Below, in pieces: positions 48,832-58,275 of a stretch of DNA of 64,000 nt. The notes under the pieces are model-generated. The model ran no database searches and was not told where the DNA came from. It saw nothing but the letters and a program-made list of their open reading frames with translations. Each line of letters opens with the position of its first letter. Positions within the stretch are counted from its first letter, which is position 1. A program made the translations under genes and the position numbers. The DNA is from an uncultured Erwinia sp. (GTDB lineage Bacteria; Pseudomonadota; Gammaproteobacteria; Enterobacterales; Enterobacteriaceae), in contig CAMIKG010000013.1 in the NCBI GenBank assembly GCA_946221915.1, positions 1-64,000 of the forward strand, given 5' to 3'.

Positions 48832-50667
48832 GTGAATAGTGAGCTTATCTGGGTTCTCGGCCTGCTGATGGCCGCTATCATTCTGTTTGTCACTGGCAAG
48901 CTGCGTATGGACGTGGTGGCGCTGCTGGTGATCATCGTGTTTGCGCTGAGCGGCACGCTGACCTTGCAGGAAGCCCTCGCCGGTTTTGGTGATCCCAATG
49001 TTATTCTGATCGCCGCACTGTTTGTGATTGGCGAGGGACTGGTGCGCACCGGCGTGGCACAGCAGATGGGCGAGTGGCTGGTCAGAATGGCGGGCAGCAG
49101 CGAAAGCAAGATGCTGATTCTGCTGATGCTGACGGTGGCCGGACTGGGCGCGTTTATGAGTTCCACCGGCGTGGTGGCGATCTTTATCCCGGTGGTGCTG
49201 AGTGTGGCGGTAAAGATGGGCACTGCCCCGGGACGGCTAATGATGCCGCTCAGTTTTGCTGGCTTAATCAGCGGCATGATGACGCTGGTGGCGACGCCGC
49301 CTAATCTGGTGATCAACAGTGAGCTGCAGCGTGAAGGATTGCAGGGATTCAGCTTTTTCGCCGTCACGCCGATTGGCCTGCTGGTGCTGCTAATGGGCAT
49401 TGCCTATATGCTGGTGGCGCGCTGGTGGCTGGTGCTGCCAGCCGATCAGGATCAGCAGGGCGCCGCACGCCAGCGGCGCACGTTTCGCGATTTGATCCGC
49501 GACTATAAGCTGACCGGGCGCGCCAGGCGTCTCTCGGTGCGGCCGGGATCGCCGCTGATCGGTTACCGGCTGGATGATTTGAAATTGCGTGAGCGCTACG
49601 GTGCGAATGTGGTGGGGCTGGAGCGCTGGCGTAAGTTCCGTCGGGTGATGGTGGCGGTGACCGGCAGCACTGAGTTTCGTGCCCATGATGTGTTGCTGAT
49701 TGATATGTCGGCAGCGGAAATCGATCTGCGTGAATTCTGTGCTGAACAGCAGCTGGAACCAATGGTGCTGCGTGGTGACTACTTTTCCGATCGCGCACGT
49801 GATGTCGGCATGGCGGAAGTGTCACTCATTCCCGACTCCGGGCTGCCGGGCAAGACGTTGCGTGAGCTGGCTTTCCGCAGTCGTTATGGCGTCAGCGTGG
49901 TGGGTATCCGCCGTCACGGCGAGGTGCTGGAAGGTACGCTGATCGACGAGGCGCTGGAGCTGGGTGATATTCTGCTGGTGATCGGCGACTGGAAACTGAT
50001 TGGTCAGCTGCAGCAGCAGAAGCGCGATTTTATCGTCCTCAGCCTGCCTGCCGAGGTGGATGACGTCGCCCCGGCACGCAGCCAGGCACCGCACGCGCTA
50101 TTCTGTCTGGCATTGATGGTCGCGATGATGCTGACGGAGTCGATTCCGAATCCAGTGGCGGCGCTGATTGCCTGTCTGCTGATGGGGCGTTTCCGATGTA
50201 TTGATATGGAGAGTGCTTACCGTTCGATTCACTGGCCGGGGATTATTTTGATTGTCGGCATGATGCCGTTTGCCATTGCATTACAAAAAACCGGCGGCGT
50301 GGCGCTGGTGGTGCAGGGACTGATGGATATTGCCGGGGGCAGCGGGCCGCAGGTGATGCTGGTGTGTCTGTTTATCCTTTGCGCCGGCATTGGTTTGTTT
50401 ATCTCCAATACCGCCACGGCGGTGCTGATGGCGCCGATTGGTATCGCTGCCGCTCATCAGATGGGGGTGTCGCCGTATCCTTTTACCATGATAATCGCCG
50501 TCGCGGCGTCAGCGGCCTTTATGACGCCGGTCTCTTCGCCGGTCAATACGCTGGTGATGGCGCCGGGCGGCTACCGCTTTGCTGATTTTGTCAAAGTCGG
50601 CGTGCCGTTTACGCTGCTGGTGATGGTGGTCAGCGTGCTGATGGTGCCGGTGCTGTTTCCGTTTTAA
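48832..50667 (+). CDS. yfbS: YfbS, SLC13/DASS-type permease with TrkA-C domains
   Basis: A 611-residue membrane transporter (E. coli YfbS 610). Hydrophobic segments cluster at about residues 1-200 and 420-611, with the conserved SNTATAVLMAPIG motif near 524. Between them are two RCK/TrkA-C regulatory domains (RLSVRPGSPLIGYRLDDLKLRE near 225 and SLIPDSGLPGKTLRELAFRS near 331). The substrate, probably a divalent anion, is not known. The start is GTG 48832 with AGGGA upstream. Confidence 0.91.
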   Translation: MNSELIWVLGLLMAAIILFVTGKLRMDVVALLVIIVFALSGTLTLQEALAGFGDPNVILIAALFVIGEGLVRTGVAQQMGEWLVRMAGSSESKMLILLMLTVAGLGAFMSSTGVVAIFIPVVLSVAVKMGTAPGRLMMPLSFAGLISGMMTLVATPPNLVINSELQREGLQGFSFFAVTPIGLLVLLMGIAYMLVARWWLVLPADQDQQGAARQRRTFRDLIRDYKLTGRARRLSVRPGSPLIGYRLDDLKLRERYGANVVGLERWRKFRRVMVAVTGSTEFRAHDVLLIDMSAAEIDLREFCAEQQLEPMVLRGDYFSDRARDVGMAEVSLIPDSGLPGKTLRELAFRSRYGVSVVGIRRHGEVLEGTLIDEALELGDILLVIGDWKLIGQLQQQKRDFIVLSLPAEVDDVAPARSQAPHALFCLALMVAMMLTESIPNPVAALIACLLMGRFRCIDMESAYRSIHWPGIILIVGMMPFAIALQKTGGVALVVQGLMDIAGGSGPQVMLVCLFILCAGIGLFISNTATAVLMAPIGIAAAHQMGVSPYPFTMIIAVAASAAFMTPVSSPVNTLVMAPGGYRFADFVKVGVPFTLLVMVVSVLMVPVLFPF

Positions 50668-50674
50668 GGGGTTC

Positions 50675-50698
50675 CTCTCCCCATTTTAAGGGGGAGGG
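50675..50698. repeat. GC palindrome between convergent yfbS and yfbR
   Basis: A stem of ctcccc / ggggag, extendable with one G-U pair, encloses an A/T loop (attttaag). Its sequence and setting resemble the palindrome at 28-52. It probably acts as a shared 3' end for two convergent genes. Confidence 0.5.
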
Positions 50699-50701
50699 AA
50701 A

Positions 50702-51301
50702 TTACAGCGGTGTATCCTGACTGATCTCATCCAGCGAAAGGCTAAAGCTTGGGATAAAGACTTCGACGAAGTAATCCATCTCCGGGCTGCGACGCTGATC
50801 GAGTGTCTTCTCCAGCCTGGCTTTCGCCAGCACAAACTCATTGTTGCCCGCTGACAGCTCTTCGAGACATTTGAGATAGGCACACAGCGCATCGGCCTGT
50901 TTGACGATCGCCGTCTCTTCTGCCGCGTGCAGATGCTCATCCAGCAGTGGACGAAACGCCTCCTGAAGATCCGCCGGCAACATTTCGATCAGCTTCTGCT
51001 GCGCAATCTTCTCGATCTTTTTGTATTCATGGGCAATCTGCGCATTGTAATACTTCACGGGCGTCGGCAGGTCACCGGTCAGCACTTCGCTGGCGTCGTG
51101 ATACAGCGCCATCAGCGCAATACGTTCGGCATTGAGCTGGCCGCCAAACTTCTGGTTTTTGATCAGCGCCAGCGCGTGCGCCACCATCGCTACCTGCAAA
51201 CTGTGTTCCGAGACGTTTTCGGTACGCACATTGCGCATCAGCGGCCAGCGGTTAATCAGTTTCAGGCGGGAAAGGTGGGCAAAAAAGTGGCTTTGGGTCA
51301 T
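50702..51301 (-). CDS. yfbR: YfbR, 5'-deoxynucleotidase (HD domain)
   Basis: YfbR removes phosphate from deoxynucleoside 5'-monophosphates and takes part in dUTP-independent thymidylate supply. The 199 residues equal the E. coli length. The HD-domain metal ligands are visible: SEHSLQVA (near 32) and LYHDASEVLTGDLPTPVKY (near 66-84), with a later aspartate near 137. It lies downstream of alaA on the same strand. Confidence 0.95.
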   Translation of the reverse strand: MTQSHFFAHLSRLKLINRWPLMRNVRTENVSEHSLQVAMVAHALALIKNQKFGGQLNAERIALMALYHDASEVLTGDLPTPVKYYNAQIAHEYKKIEKIAQQKLIEMLPADLQEAFRPLLDEHLHAAEETAIVKQADALCAYLKCLEELSAGNNEFVLAKARLEKTLDQRRSPEMDYFVEVFIPSFSLSLDEISQDTPL

Positions 51302-51369
51302 AAGTTGTGTCCTGTCGTTTGGCCTGGTGAGCCATCAAATGACTCACCAGACGACTGACAAAAAGAGAA

Positions 51370-52587
51370 TTACTGGTGATAACCTTCCAGAAAACGACCA
51401 AATTTACCGATCGCCATTTCCAGATCGTCCACGCGCGGCAGGGTGACAATACGCACGTGATCCGGCCATGGCCAGTTAAAGGCGCTGCCCTGAACCAGCA
51501 GCACTTTCTCCTGCAGCAGGAAATCCAGTACCATCTTCTGGTCATCGTGGATGTTAAAGCGCTTCGCATCAATACGCGGGAACATATATAGCGCGCCCTG
51601 CGGCTTGACGCAGCTGACGCCCGGGATCTCATTGATCAGCTCCCATGCGCGCTGGCGCTGTTCATACAGACGACCACCTGGCACGATAAACTCGCTGATG
51701 CTCTGATAACCGCCCAGCGCCGTCTGGATCGCATGTTGCGCCGGTACGTTGGCGCACAGGCGCATCGACGCCAGCATCTCCAGCCCTTCGATATAACCTT
51801 TCGCGTGCTTCTTCGGACCATTCAGCACCATCCAGCCCTGACGGAAGCCCGCCACACGGTAGGTTTTTGACAGACCGTTAAAGGTAATGGTTAACAGGTC
51901 TGGCGCCAGCGCGGCAATCGAATGGTGCTGCGCTTCGTCGTACAGAATCTTGTCGTAAATCTCATCGGCGAAGATGATCAGGTTGTGCTGGCGCGCCAGT
52001 TCAACCACTTCCAGCAGTAATTCCTTGCTGTATACCGCGCCGGTTGGGTTATTCGGGTTAATGATCACAATGCCACGGGTGCGCGGCGTGATTTTGCTGC
52101 GAATATCATCCAGATCCGGGAACCAGCCAGCCGACTCGTCACACAGATAGTGCACCGCTTTACCGCTGGATAGGGAAACCGCCGCGGTCCATAGCGGATA
52201 GTCTGGCGCCGGCACCAGCATTTCATCGCCGCTGTTCAGCAGCGCCTGCATGGATTGCACAATCAGTTCCGACACACCGTTACCGATATAGATATCTTCC
52301 ACGGTGACGTCGCGCATGCCGCGCGCCTGATAGTGCTGCATGATCGCTTTGCGGGCGGAGTAGAGACCTTTCGAGTCGCAATAGCCTTGCGCGCCAGGCA
52401 GATTACGGATCACATCAACCAGGATCTCATCGGGCGCTTCAAAGCCGAAGGGCGCCGGGTTACCAATGTTGAGTTTGAGGACTTTGTTGCCTTCTTCTTC
52501 AAGGCGCTTTGCTTCTTTTAACACCGGGCCGCGAATGTCGTAACAGACGTTATCCAGCTTACCTGATTTATTAATTTGAAAGTTCAT
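51370..52587 (-). CDS. alaA: AlaA, glutamate-pyruvate aminotransferase
   Basis: A PLP-dependent aminotransferase that makes alanine from pyruvate and glutamate. The 405-residue protein matches E. coli AlaA. The PLP lysine lies in FNGLSKTYRVAGFRQGW near residue 240, and NPNNPTGAVYSKE near 174 and FADEIYDKILYDE near 207 are family hallmarks. Its ribosome binding site (AGGG, 5 nt before the ATG on the minus strand) lies inside the terminus of an ERIC element. Confidence 0.96.
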   Translation of the reverse strand: MNFQINKSGKLDNVCYDIRGPVLKEAKRLEEEGNKVLKLNIGNPAPFGFEAPDEILVDVIRNLPGAQGYCDSKGLYSARKAIMQHYQARGMRDVTVEDIYIGNGVSELIVQSMQALLNSGDEMLVPAPDYPLWTAAVSLSSGKAVHYLCDESAGWFPDLDDIRSKITPRTRGIVIINPNNPTGAVYSKELLLEVVELARQHNLIIFADEIYDKILYDEAQHHSIAALAPDLLTITFNGLSKTYRVAGFRQGWMVLNGPKKHAKGYIEGLEMLASMRLCANVPAQHAIQTALGGYQSISEFIVPGGRLYEQRQRAWELINEIPGVSCVKPQGALYMFPRIDAKRFNIHDDQKMVLDFLLQEKVLLVQGSAFNWPWPDHVRIVTLPRVDDLEMAIGKFGRFLEGYHQ

Positions 52588-52588
52588 C

Positions 52589-52737
52589 TATACCCTAAAT
52601 AATTCAAGTCGCCTCAGGGCGCCTACTTGTGGTGCAGGAAGGCGGCAAGCCCGTGAATCCCCGGAGCATAGATAACTATGTGACTGGGGTGAGCGGGCGC
52701 AGCCAACGCGCCAGCAACTTGAAGTATGACGGGTATA
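52589..52737. repeat. ERIC element with a short insert
   Basis: An enterobacterial repetitive intergenic consensus element. It has tataccctaaat and gggtata at the ends, and the core segments gcaggaaggcggcaag, gtgactggggtgagcg and gcagccaacgc are recognisable. About 22 nt (cgcctcagggcgcctacttg and a few more) interrupt the left part relative to the 127-bp consensus I remember. The left end starts one base from the alaA start codon. Confidence 0.9.
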
Positions 52738-53636
52738 CATCGCCTTAACTTACTGAGCCGCATTCCTGCCGTGGAAAATAATCTGTTCAATTTACTCTTC
52801 TGTTCAGCGCTTTTGAAGGGCTCTCTTGCCTTTTGCCGTTGTGCTGAGATTTATGCGCAAGCGCGGCAATGTTTTTTTACTATTTTTGTCAGAAAAAGGT
52901 GGATAGATGAGGAGGGAAATAGTCAAATGATTCTAATTGAAGTGGGGCTTTTGTTGTCTGGTGCGACCAGTCTCATCGGGAGATGAAAGATGAGGACGAT
53001 TCGCATCAACGGCAAACCGAGATTTAAGAATGTTAATGAAACGGTTTTTTAAGACTGGTCAGACCCGGAAAAACCCGCTCTGATCGATAAAATCCTGCTT
53101 TAGTGATAAGAATAGTGGTATTAGGGCTTAAAAAGTAAACGGCAGTATGCCAGGATACACGTTAAGGGATTTAGCGGTGGAAAAAACGCAGTTTTCACCA
53201 GTGAAAAACGCCGTTTTAGCCGAAAAACCAGTAAGTATTATTAATTAGTTTGTTCTGTAACTGCAGCGCTATGGAAGGTTGATTCAGGTTAGTGGTCTTA
53301 TCCTGTTAACACGTGACTGGTTATGTCTTGCATTGTTGCGTGCATGAATTAATGACTACGACGCAGCTTCCTGCAACTTATAGGTTAATGCTGCGTGCAT
53401 TAACGACCTATCAATCGAAAGATACTATTTCTGACGGTGCCCGATTGCGTAACCATGATGGGCCCGGTATCGGGAAAAGGAGATTCTGACGTCAGACGAC
53501 GACGCGGTGTTGTTAAGAGAGTCTGTTTTTTCTCAACGACAACACCGATTTGTCACCGCTTTATCCCGTGGATAAAGCAAAGCAGTAACACCAGGGTAGC
53601 TGTTATTAAAAAATCTAAATATAAGTGAAGAAAAAT
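52738..53636. promoter_or_regulatory. Long lrhA upstream region
   Basis: About 900 nt of AT-rich DNA without a supported gene. It includes several hairpins: ttttcac-ca-gtgaaaa near 53190, gttaatg / cattaac (53384-53404), the perfect palindrome tctgacgtcaga (53485-53496) and a 9-bp stem cggtgttgt / acaacaccg (53505-53547). E. coli lrhA also has a long upstream region with autoregulation. An open frame at 52726-52986 starts within ERIC and is rejected. Confidence 0.5.
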
Positions 53637-54560
53637 ATGACTAGTGCAAATCGTCCGATACTCAACCTCGACCTCGATCTGCTGAGGACGTTTGTTGCGG
53701 TTGCGGATCTCAATACCTTTGCGGCAGCAGCGGCGGCGGTATGCAGAACGCAATCAGCAGTAAGCCAACAGATGCAGCGTCTGGAACAGCTGGTGGGCAA
53801 AGAGTTATTTGCCCGTCATGGACGCAACAAGTTGCTGACCGAGCATGGCATCCAGCTGCTGGGCTATGCCAGAAAAATCCTGCGCTTCAATGACGAAGCC
53901 TGCACCTCGCTGATGTACAGCAATATTCAGGGCGTGCTGACCATCGGCGCATCTGATGATACCTCTGACACCATTCTGCCGTTCCTGCTGAACCGTGTGA
54001 CGTCCGTTTATCCGAAGCTGGCGATCGACGTTCGCGTGAAGCGCAATCCATTTATGATGGAAATGCTGAACCAGGGTGAAGTGGACCTGGTGGTCACCAC
54101 CTCCAGCCCGGGCAACTTTACCTATCAGGTACTGCGTACTTCGCCAACCCTGTGGTATTGCGCGGCGGACTACGTGTTCCACAGTGGTGAAGCGATTCCA
54201 CTGGTGCTGCTGGATGAACCAAGTCCGTACCGTGATATGGCTATCGACCACCTGAATGAAGCCGGTATCCCATGGCGTATCTCTTACGTTGCTTCCACGC
54301 TGGCGGCAGTTCGCGCAGCGGTGAAAGCGGGTCTGGGTGTGACCGCGCGTCCGGTGGAAATGATGAGTCCGGAACTGCGTGTGATGGGCGCGGCAGAGGG
54401 TCTGCCAGTGCTGCCGGATACTCAGTATCTGCTGTGCCGTAATCCGGACAGCGATAATGAGCTGGCGCTGGCCATCTTCAACGCCATGGAATCCAGTAAC
54501 GACCCTTACACCCTCGTTGGTGAAGGCGATGGTTCTGTGCTGCTGGATGATGAGGAATAA
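53637..54560 (+). CDS. lrhA: LrhA/HexA-type LysR regulator
   Basis: A 307-residue LysR-family regulator. The N-terminal winged HTH (LRTFVAVADLNTFAAAAAAV, CRTQSAVSQQMQRLEQLVGK) is nearly identical to E. coli LrhA (312 residues). Homologues LrhA, HexA and PecT are global repressors of motility and, in plant pathogens and Photorhabdus, of exoenzymes and antibiotics. ATG 53637 gives MTSANRPILNLDLDLLRTF, matching the family. The gene precedes nuo, as in E. coli. Control of the car operon by it is only a thought. Confidence 0.94.
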   Translation: MTSANRPILNLDLDLLRTFVAVADLNTFAAAAAAVCRTQSAVSQQMQRLEQLVGKELFARHGRNKLLTEHGIQLLGYARKILRFNDEACTSLMYSNIQGVLTIGASDDTSDTILPFLLNRVTSVYPKLAIDVRVKRNPFMMEMLNQGEVDLVVTTSSPGNFTYQVLRTSPTLWYCAADYVFHSGEAIPLVLLDEPSPYRDMAIDHLNEAGIPWRISYVASTLAAVRAAVKAGLGVTARPVEMMSPELRVMGAAEGLPVLPDTQYLLCRNPDSDNELALAIFNAMESSNDPYTLVGEGDGSVLLDDEE

Positions 54561-54625
54561 TCGTTAATCTTAACGATAACCATTCCTGTTAAAATGCGCT
54601 TTGTGGCGTGTTAAGTGATAAAAAT

Positions 54626-54663
54626 AAGCTCCTTATTGATTATTTTCGGTAAGGGGCTTTTTT
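54626..54663 (+). terminator. Intrinsic terminator of lrhA
   Basis: A 10-bp stem with one G-U pair (aagctcctta / taaggggctt) with a 14-nt loop, followed by T6, 66 nt past lrhA. Confidence 0.8.
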
Positions 54664-55227
54664 GTTGGTGTTTTTTAGTGCTTTTTCCCGCCTTATTTCG
54701 CTGCTTTATTTCCTGCCTGTTGTTACCGTTCTGATAGTGAATAACAAAAAAATAACGATGTGGAATTAATTTAAAATTAGTTGCGTGTCGTGAGCGATTG
54801 TTATGGAAACTGGCTATTTTTTTATCATAAAGAATAAAAGTGTGTTCTGGATCATAAAAATAACCCTATTAAGGGGCAGGAAAAAGCCGATATACCTGTC
54901 AGAATGTGATGGTTAAATCGACGATGCATGTTATGGATTTGCGACTACACTTATCGTTATCAGGGGTATACTGACTCGATTTAGCTTAATAAATGCGCAA
55001 TATATGTTAATAGCGTGTTGCGAATGTAAAATAACATGTAGATACTTTTGTCAAAGTTGACAGAAGGTTATAGAAAGGGGTAAAAAACCCCATAAAATTG
55101 CTGCTTATTTTTGAAAGACAGCAAAATTTATAGGGTTTTTTATCCTTCCCTTGAATCGATGTGGTGTGTTAACTGCCGTTAATTAGAGCAGGACGCTAAT
55201 CACCACTTTTGATGAGTAAGCAAGAGT
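54664..55227. promoter_or_regulatory. nuo promoter region
   Basis: 564 nt of AT-rich, gene-free DNA before nuoA. In E. coli the equivalent region holds promoters controlled by ArcA, NarL, Fis and IHF; I could not assign boxes here. A large hairpin lies at 55082-55141. Confidence 0.5.
55082..55141 (+). other. Large hairpin in the nuo leader
   Basis: aaaaaaccc pairs with gggtttttt, and the stem continues past one mismatch with ataaa / tttat and gctg / cagc. It is followed by tatcc and lies 87 nt before nuoA. It looks like an intrinsic terminator or attenuator placed inside the operon's leader. Confidence 0.55.
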
Positions 55228-55665
55228 ATGTCAACAACCACAGAAGTTATCGCTCATCACTGGGCATTCGCTGTTTTTCTGGTCATCGCTTTAGGTCTGT
55301 GTTGCCTGATGTTAGCTGGCGCATGGTTTTTAGGCGGAAGGGCGCGCGGAAGGCATAAAAATACACCTTTCGAGTCCGGCATCGATCCCGTTGGCAGCAC
55401 GCAAATGCGTCTCTCCGCCAAGTTCTATCTGGTCGCGATGTTCTTCGTTATTTTCGACGTCGAAGCCCTCTACTTATACGCATGGTCGACATCCATTCGC
55501 GAAAGCGGCTGGGTCGGCTTTGTCGAAGCCGCTATTTTCATTTTGGTGCTGTTGGCTGGACTGGTTTATCTGGTGCGCATTGGTGCGCTGGATTGGGCTC
55601 CCGCACGTCGTCGTGTGGCAGTGAAAACCGATAAGGTCACGCACACCAACCACCATACGCAGTAA
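55228..55665 (+). CDS. nuoA: NuoA, NADH-quinone oxidoreductase subunit A
   Basis: A membrane subunit of complex I, 145 residues, with three hydrophobic segments. The conserved loop FESGIDPVGSTQMRLSAKFY (near residues 49-69) lies between segments 1 and 2. It is first in the nuo operon. CAAGAG precedes the ATG. Confidence 0.95.
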   Translation: MSTTTEVIAHHWAFAVFLVIALGLCCLMLAGAWFLGGRARGRHKNTPFESGIDPVGSTQMRLSAKFYLVAMFFVIFDVEALYLYAWSTSIRESGWVGFVEAAIFILVLLAGLVYLVRIGALDWAPARRRVAVKTDKVTHTNHHTQ

Positions 55666-55680
55666 CAGCGAGGCATTCAG

Positions 55681-56355
55681 ATGGACTATACGCTCACCCG
55701 CATAGACCCGAACGGTGAGAACGACCGTTATCCGCTGCAAAAGCAAGAGATCGTTACCGATCCGCTGGAGCAGCACGTTCACCGCAGCGTGTATATGGGC
55801 AAACTCGAACATGCCCTGCACGACATGGTGAACTGGGGACGCAAAAACTCTCTTTGGCCGTATAACTTCGGTCTTTCGTGCTGCTACGTGGAGATGGTGA
55901 CTTCGTTCACTGCCGTTCACGACGTGGCGCGTTTCGGTGCAGAAGTACTGCGTGCTTCGCCCCGCCAGGCAGATTTTATGGTTGTCGCCGGTACGCCGTT
56001 TACCAAAATGGCGCCGGTTATTCAGCGTTTATACGACCAGATGCTGGAACCGAAATGGGTGATCTCGATGGGCGCCTGCGCCAACTCGGGCGGTATGTAT
56101 GACATCTACTCGGTGGTGCAGGGCGTCGATAAATTCCTGCCGGTAGACGTTTATATCCCGGGTTGCCCGCCACGTCCGGAAGCTTACATGCAGGCGTTGC
56201 TGCTGCTGCAGGAATCGATCGGCAAAGAGCGCCGTCCGCTTTCGTGGGTGGTCGGCGATCAGGGCGTGTATCGCGCCAATATGCAGTCAGAGCGTGAAAG
56301 AAAACGCGCTGAGCGTATCGCCGTGACCAACCTGCGGACACCAGACGAAATTTAA
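55681..56355 (+). CDS. nuoB: NuoB, complex I subunit B (N2 cluster)
   Basis: A peripheral-arm subunit of 224 residues that carries the last [4Fe-4S] cluster (N2) before quinone. The ligands are visible: the adjacent cysteines in GLSCCYVEM near residue 63, GACANSGG near 129 and GCPPRPEA near 158. It starts 15 nt after nuoA. Confidence 0.97.
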   Translation: MDYTLTRIDPNGENDRYPLQKQEIVTDPLEQHVHRSVYMGKLEHALHDMVNWGRKNSLWPYNFGLSCCYVEMVTSFTAVHDVARFGAEVLRASPRQADFMVVAGTPFTKMAPVIQRLYDQMLEPKWVISMGACANSGGMYDIYSVVQGVDKFLPVDVYIPGCPPRPEAYMQALLLLQESIGKERRPLSWVVGDQGVYRANMQSERERKRAERIAVTNLRTPDEI

Positions 56356-56473
56356 CCATTGACGGGTGCGGCCCTGACAACACGCGTTAAAAAAACATCG
56401 ATATGTCGCGCGCGAACCGCATCCTGACGCCAACACTGTGCGCCTGTTTACAGGCCAGAATGGTGAAATACTT

Positions 56474-58273
56474 ATGACAGATTTGACCACGCACGATCTC
56501 GCTCAGCCAGCATGGCAAACCCGTGATCACCTGGATGACCCGGTGATCGGCGAGCTGCGTAACCGTTTTGGGCCAGATGCCTTTACTGTCCAGCCAACCC
56601 GTACCGGTGTACCGGTGGTGTGGGTGAAGCGTGAGCAGTTGCTTGAAATCGGCGAGTTTCTGCGCAAACTGCCGAAACCTTATGTGATGCTGTTCGACCT
56701 GCACGGCATGGACGAACGTCTGCGCACGCACCGCGAAGGCTTGCCTGCCGCGGACTTTTCCGTTTTCTACCACCTGATCTCCATTGAACGCAATCGCGAC
56801 ATCATGCTCAAGGTGGCTTTGTCTGAAAACGACATGCATGTGCCAACCTTCACGAAACTTTTCCCGAACGCGAACTGGTATGAGCGTGAAACCTGGGAAA
56901 TGTTTGGTATCACGTTCGATGGCCACCCGCACCTGACGCGCATCATGATGCCGCAGACCTGGGAAGGCCACCCGCTGCGTAAAGACTACCCGGCGCGCGC
57001 GACCGAATTCGATCCCTTTGTGCTGACAAAGCAGAAAGAGGATCTGGAGATGGAGTCTCTGACCTTCAAACCTGAAGAGTGGGGCATGAAGCGCGGCACC
57101 GCCAATGAAGACTTTATGTTCCTCAACCTGGGGCCAAACCACCCATCGGCGCACGGTGCTTTCCGCATCATCCTGCAGCTGGACGGCGAAGAGATCGTCG
57201 ACTGCGTGCCGGATATCGGTTACCACCACCGCGGCGCGGAGAAAATGGGCGAACGCCAGTCATGGCACAGCTACATTCCGTACACTGACCGTATCGAATA
57301 CCTCGGCGGCTGCGTGAACGAGATGCCGTATGTACTGGCGGTTGAGAAACTGGCGGGCATCAAAGTGCCGGAGCGCGTGGATATGATCCGCGTGATGCTC
57401 TCCGAGCTGTTCCGCATCAACAGCCACCTGCTGTATATCTCCACCTTTATCCAGGACGTGGGCGCCATGACGCCGGTGTTCTTCGCCTTTACCGATCGTC
57501 AGAAAATTTACGATCTGGTGGAAGCGATCACCGGTTTCCGCATGCACCCGGCGTGGTTCCGCATTGGCGGCGTAGCGCACGACCTGCCGAAAGGCTGGGA
57601 GCGTCTGCTGCGTGAATTCCTCGACTGGATGCCAAAACGTCTTGATTCCTATGTTAAAGCGGCGCTGAAGAACACCATCCTGATTGGTCGTTCGAAAGGC
57701 GTGGCCGCGTATGGCCGTGATGAAGCGCTGGCCTGGGGCACCACCGGTGCTGGCCTGCGCGCCACCGGCGTTGATTTCGACGTGCGTAAATGGCGTCCTT
57801 ACTCTGGCTACGAACAGTTTGACTTCGAAGTGCCTGTGGGCGACGGCGTCAGCGACTGTTACAGCCGCGTGATGCTGAAAGTGGAAGAGCTGCGTCAGAG
57901 CCTGCGCATTCTTGAGCAGTGCTATAAAAACATGCCGGAAGGTCCGTTCAAAGCCGACCATCCGCTGACCACGCCGCCACCGAAAGAGCGCACCCTGCAG
58001 CACATTGAAACCCTGATCACCCACTTCCTGCAGGTTTCCTGGGGACCGGTGATGCCTGCCAACGAATCATTCCAGATGATCGAGGCGACGAAAGGGATTA
58101 ACAGTTACTACCTGACCAGCGATGGCAGCACCATGAGCTACCGCACCCGCGTGCGTACGCCAAGCTTCCCGCACCTGCAGCAGATCCCATCCGTGATCCG
58201 CGGCAGCCTGGTATCCGACCTGATCGTATACCTCGGTAGTATCGATTTTGTTATGTCAGACGTGGACCGCTAA
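56474..58273 (+). CDS. nuoC: NuoCD, fused complex I subunits C and D
   Basis: A fusion of the 30-kDa (NuoC, about residues 1-190) and 49-kDa (NuoD, about 205-599) subunits, normal for Enterobacterales. The NuoC signature ERETWEMFGITFDGHPHL and NuoD signatures LNLGPNHPSAHGAFR and DIGYHHRGAEKMGE are present. It contributes to the quinone-binding site with NuoB. ATG 56474 gives 599 residues (E. coli 600); an upstream GTG 56438 would extend it without family support. A 118-nt gap separates it from nuoB. Confidence 0.96.
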   Translation: MTDLTTHDLAQPAWQTRDHLDDPVIGELRNRFGPDAFTVQPTRTGVPVVWVKREQLLEIGEFLRKLPKPYVMLFDLHGMDERLRTHREGLPAADFSVFYHLISIERNRDIMLKVALSENDMHVPTFTKLFPNANWYERETWEMFGITFDGHPHLTRIMMPQTWEGHPLRKDYPARATEFDPFVLTKQKEDLEMESLTFKPEEWGMKRGTANEDFMFLNLGPNHPSAHGAFRIILQLDGEEIVDCVPDIGYHHRGAEKMGERQSWHSYIPYTDRIEYLGGCVNEMPYVLAVEKLAGIKVPERVDMIRVMLSELFRINSHLLYISTFIQDVGAMTPVFFAFTDRQKIYDLVEAITGFRMHPAWFRIGGVAHDLPKGWERLLREFLDWMPKRLDSYVKAALKNTILIGRSKGVAAYGRDEALAWGTTGAGLRATGVDFDVRKWRPYSGYEQFDFEVPVGDGVSDCYSRVMLKVEELRQSLRILEQCYKNMPEGPFKADHPLTTPPPKERTLQHIETLITHFLQVSWGPVMPANESFQMIEATKGINSYYLTSDGSTMSYRTRVRTPSFPHLQQIPSVIRGSLVSDLIVYLGSIDFVMSDVDR

Positions 58274-58275
58274 TT

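Noticed and set aside
52726..52986. 86-codon plus-strand frame downstream of alaA's promoter side
   Set aside because: It starts within the ERIC element, lacks a ribosome binding site and has no recognisable features.
56474..58273. Frameshift or assembly fusion of nuoC and nuoD
   Set aside because: The nuoCD fusion is normal in Enterobacterales and the length matches E. coli.
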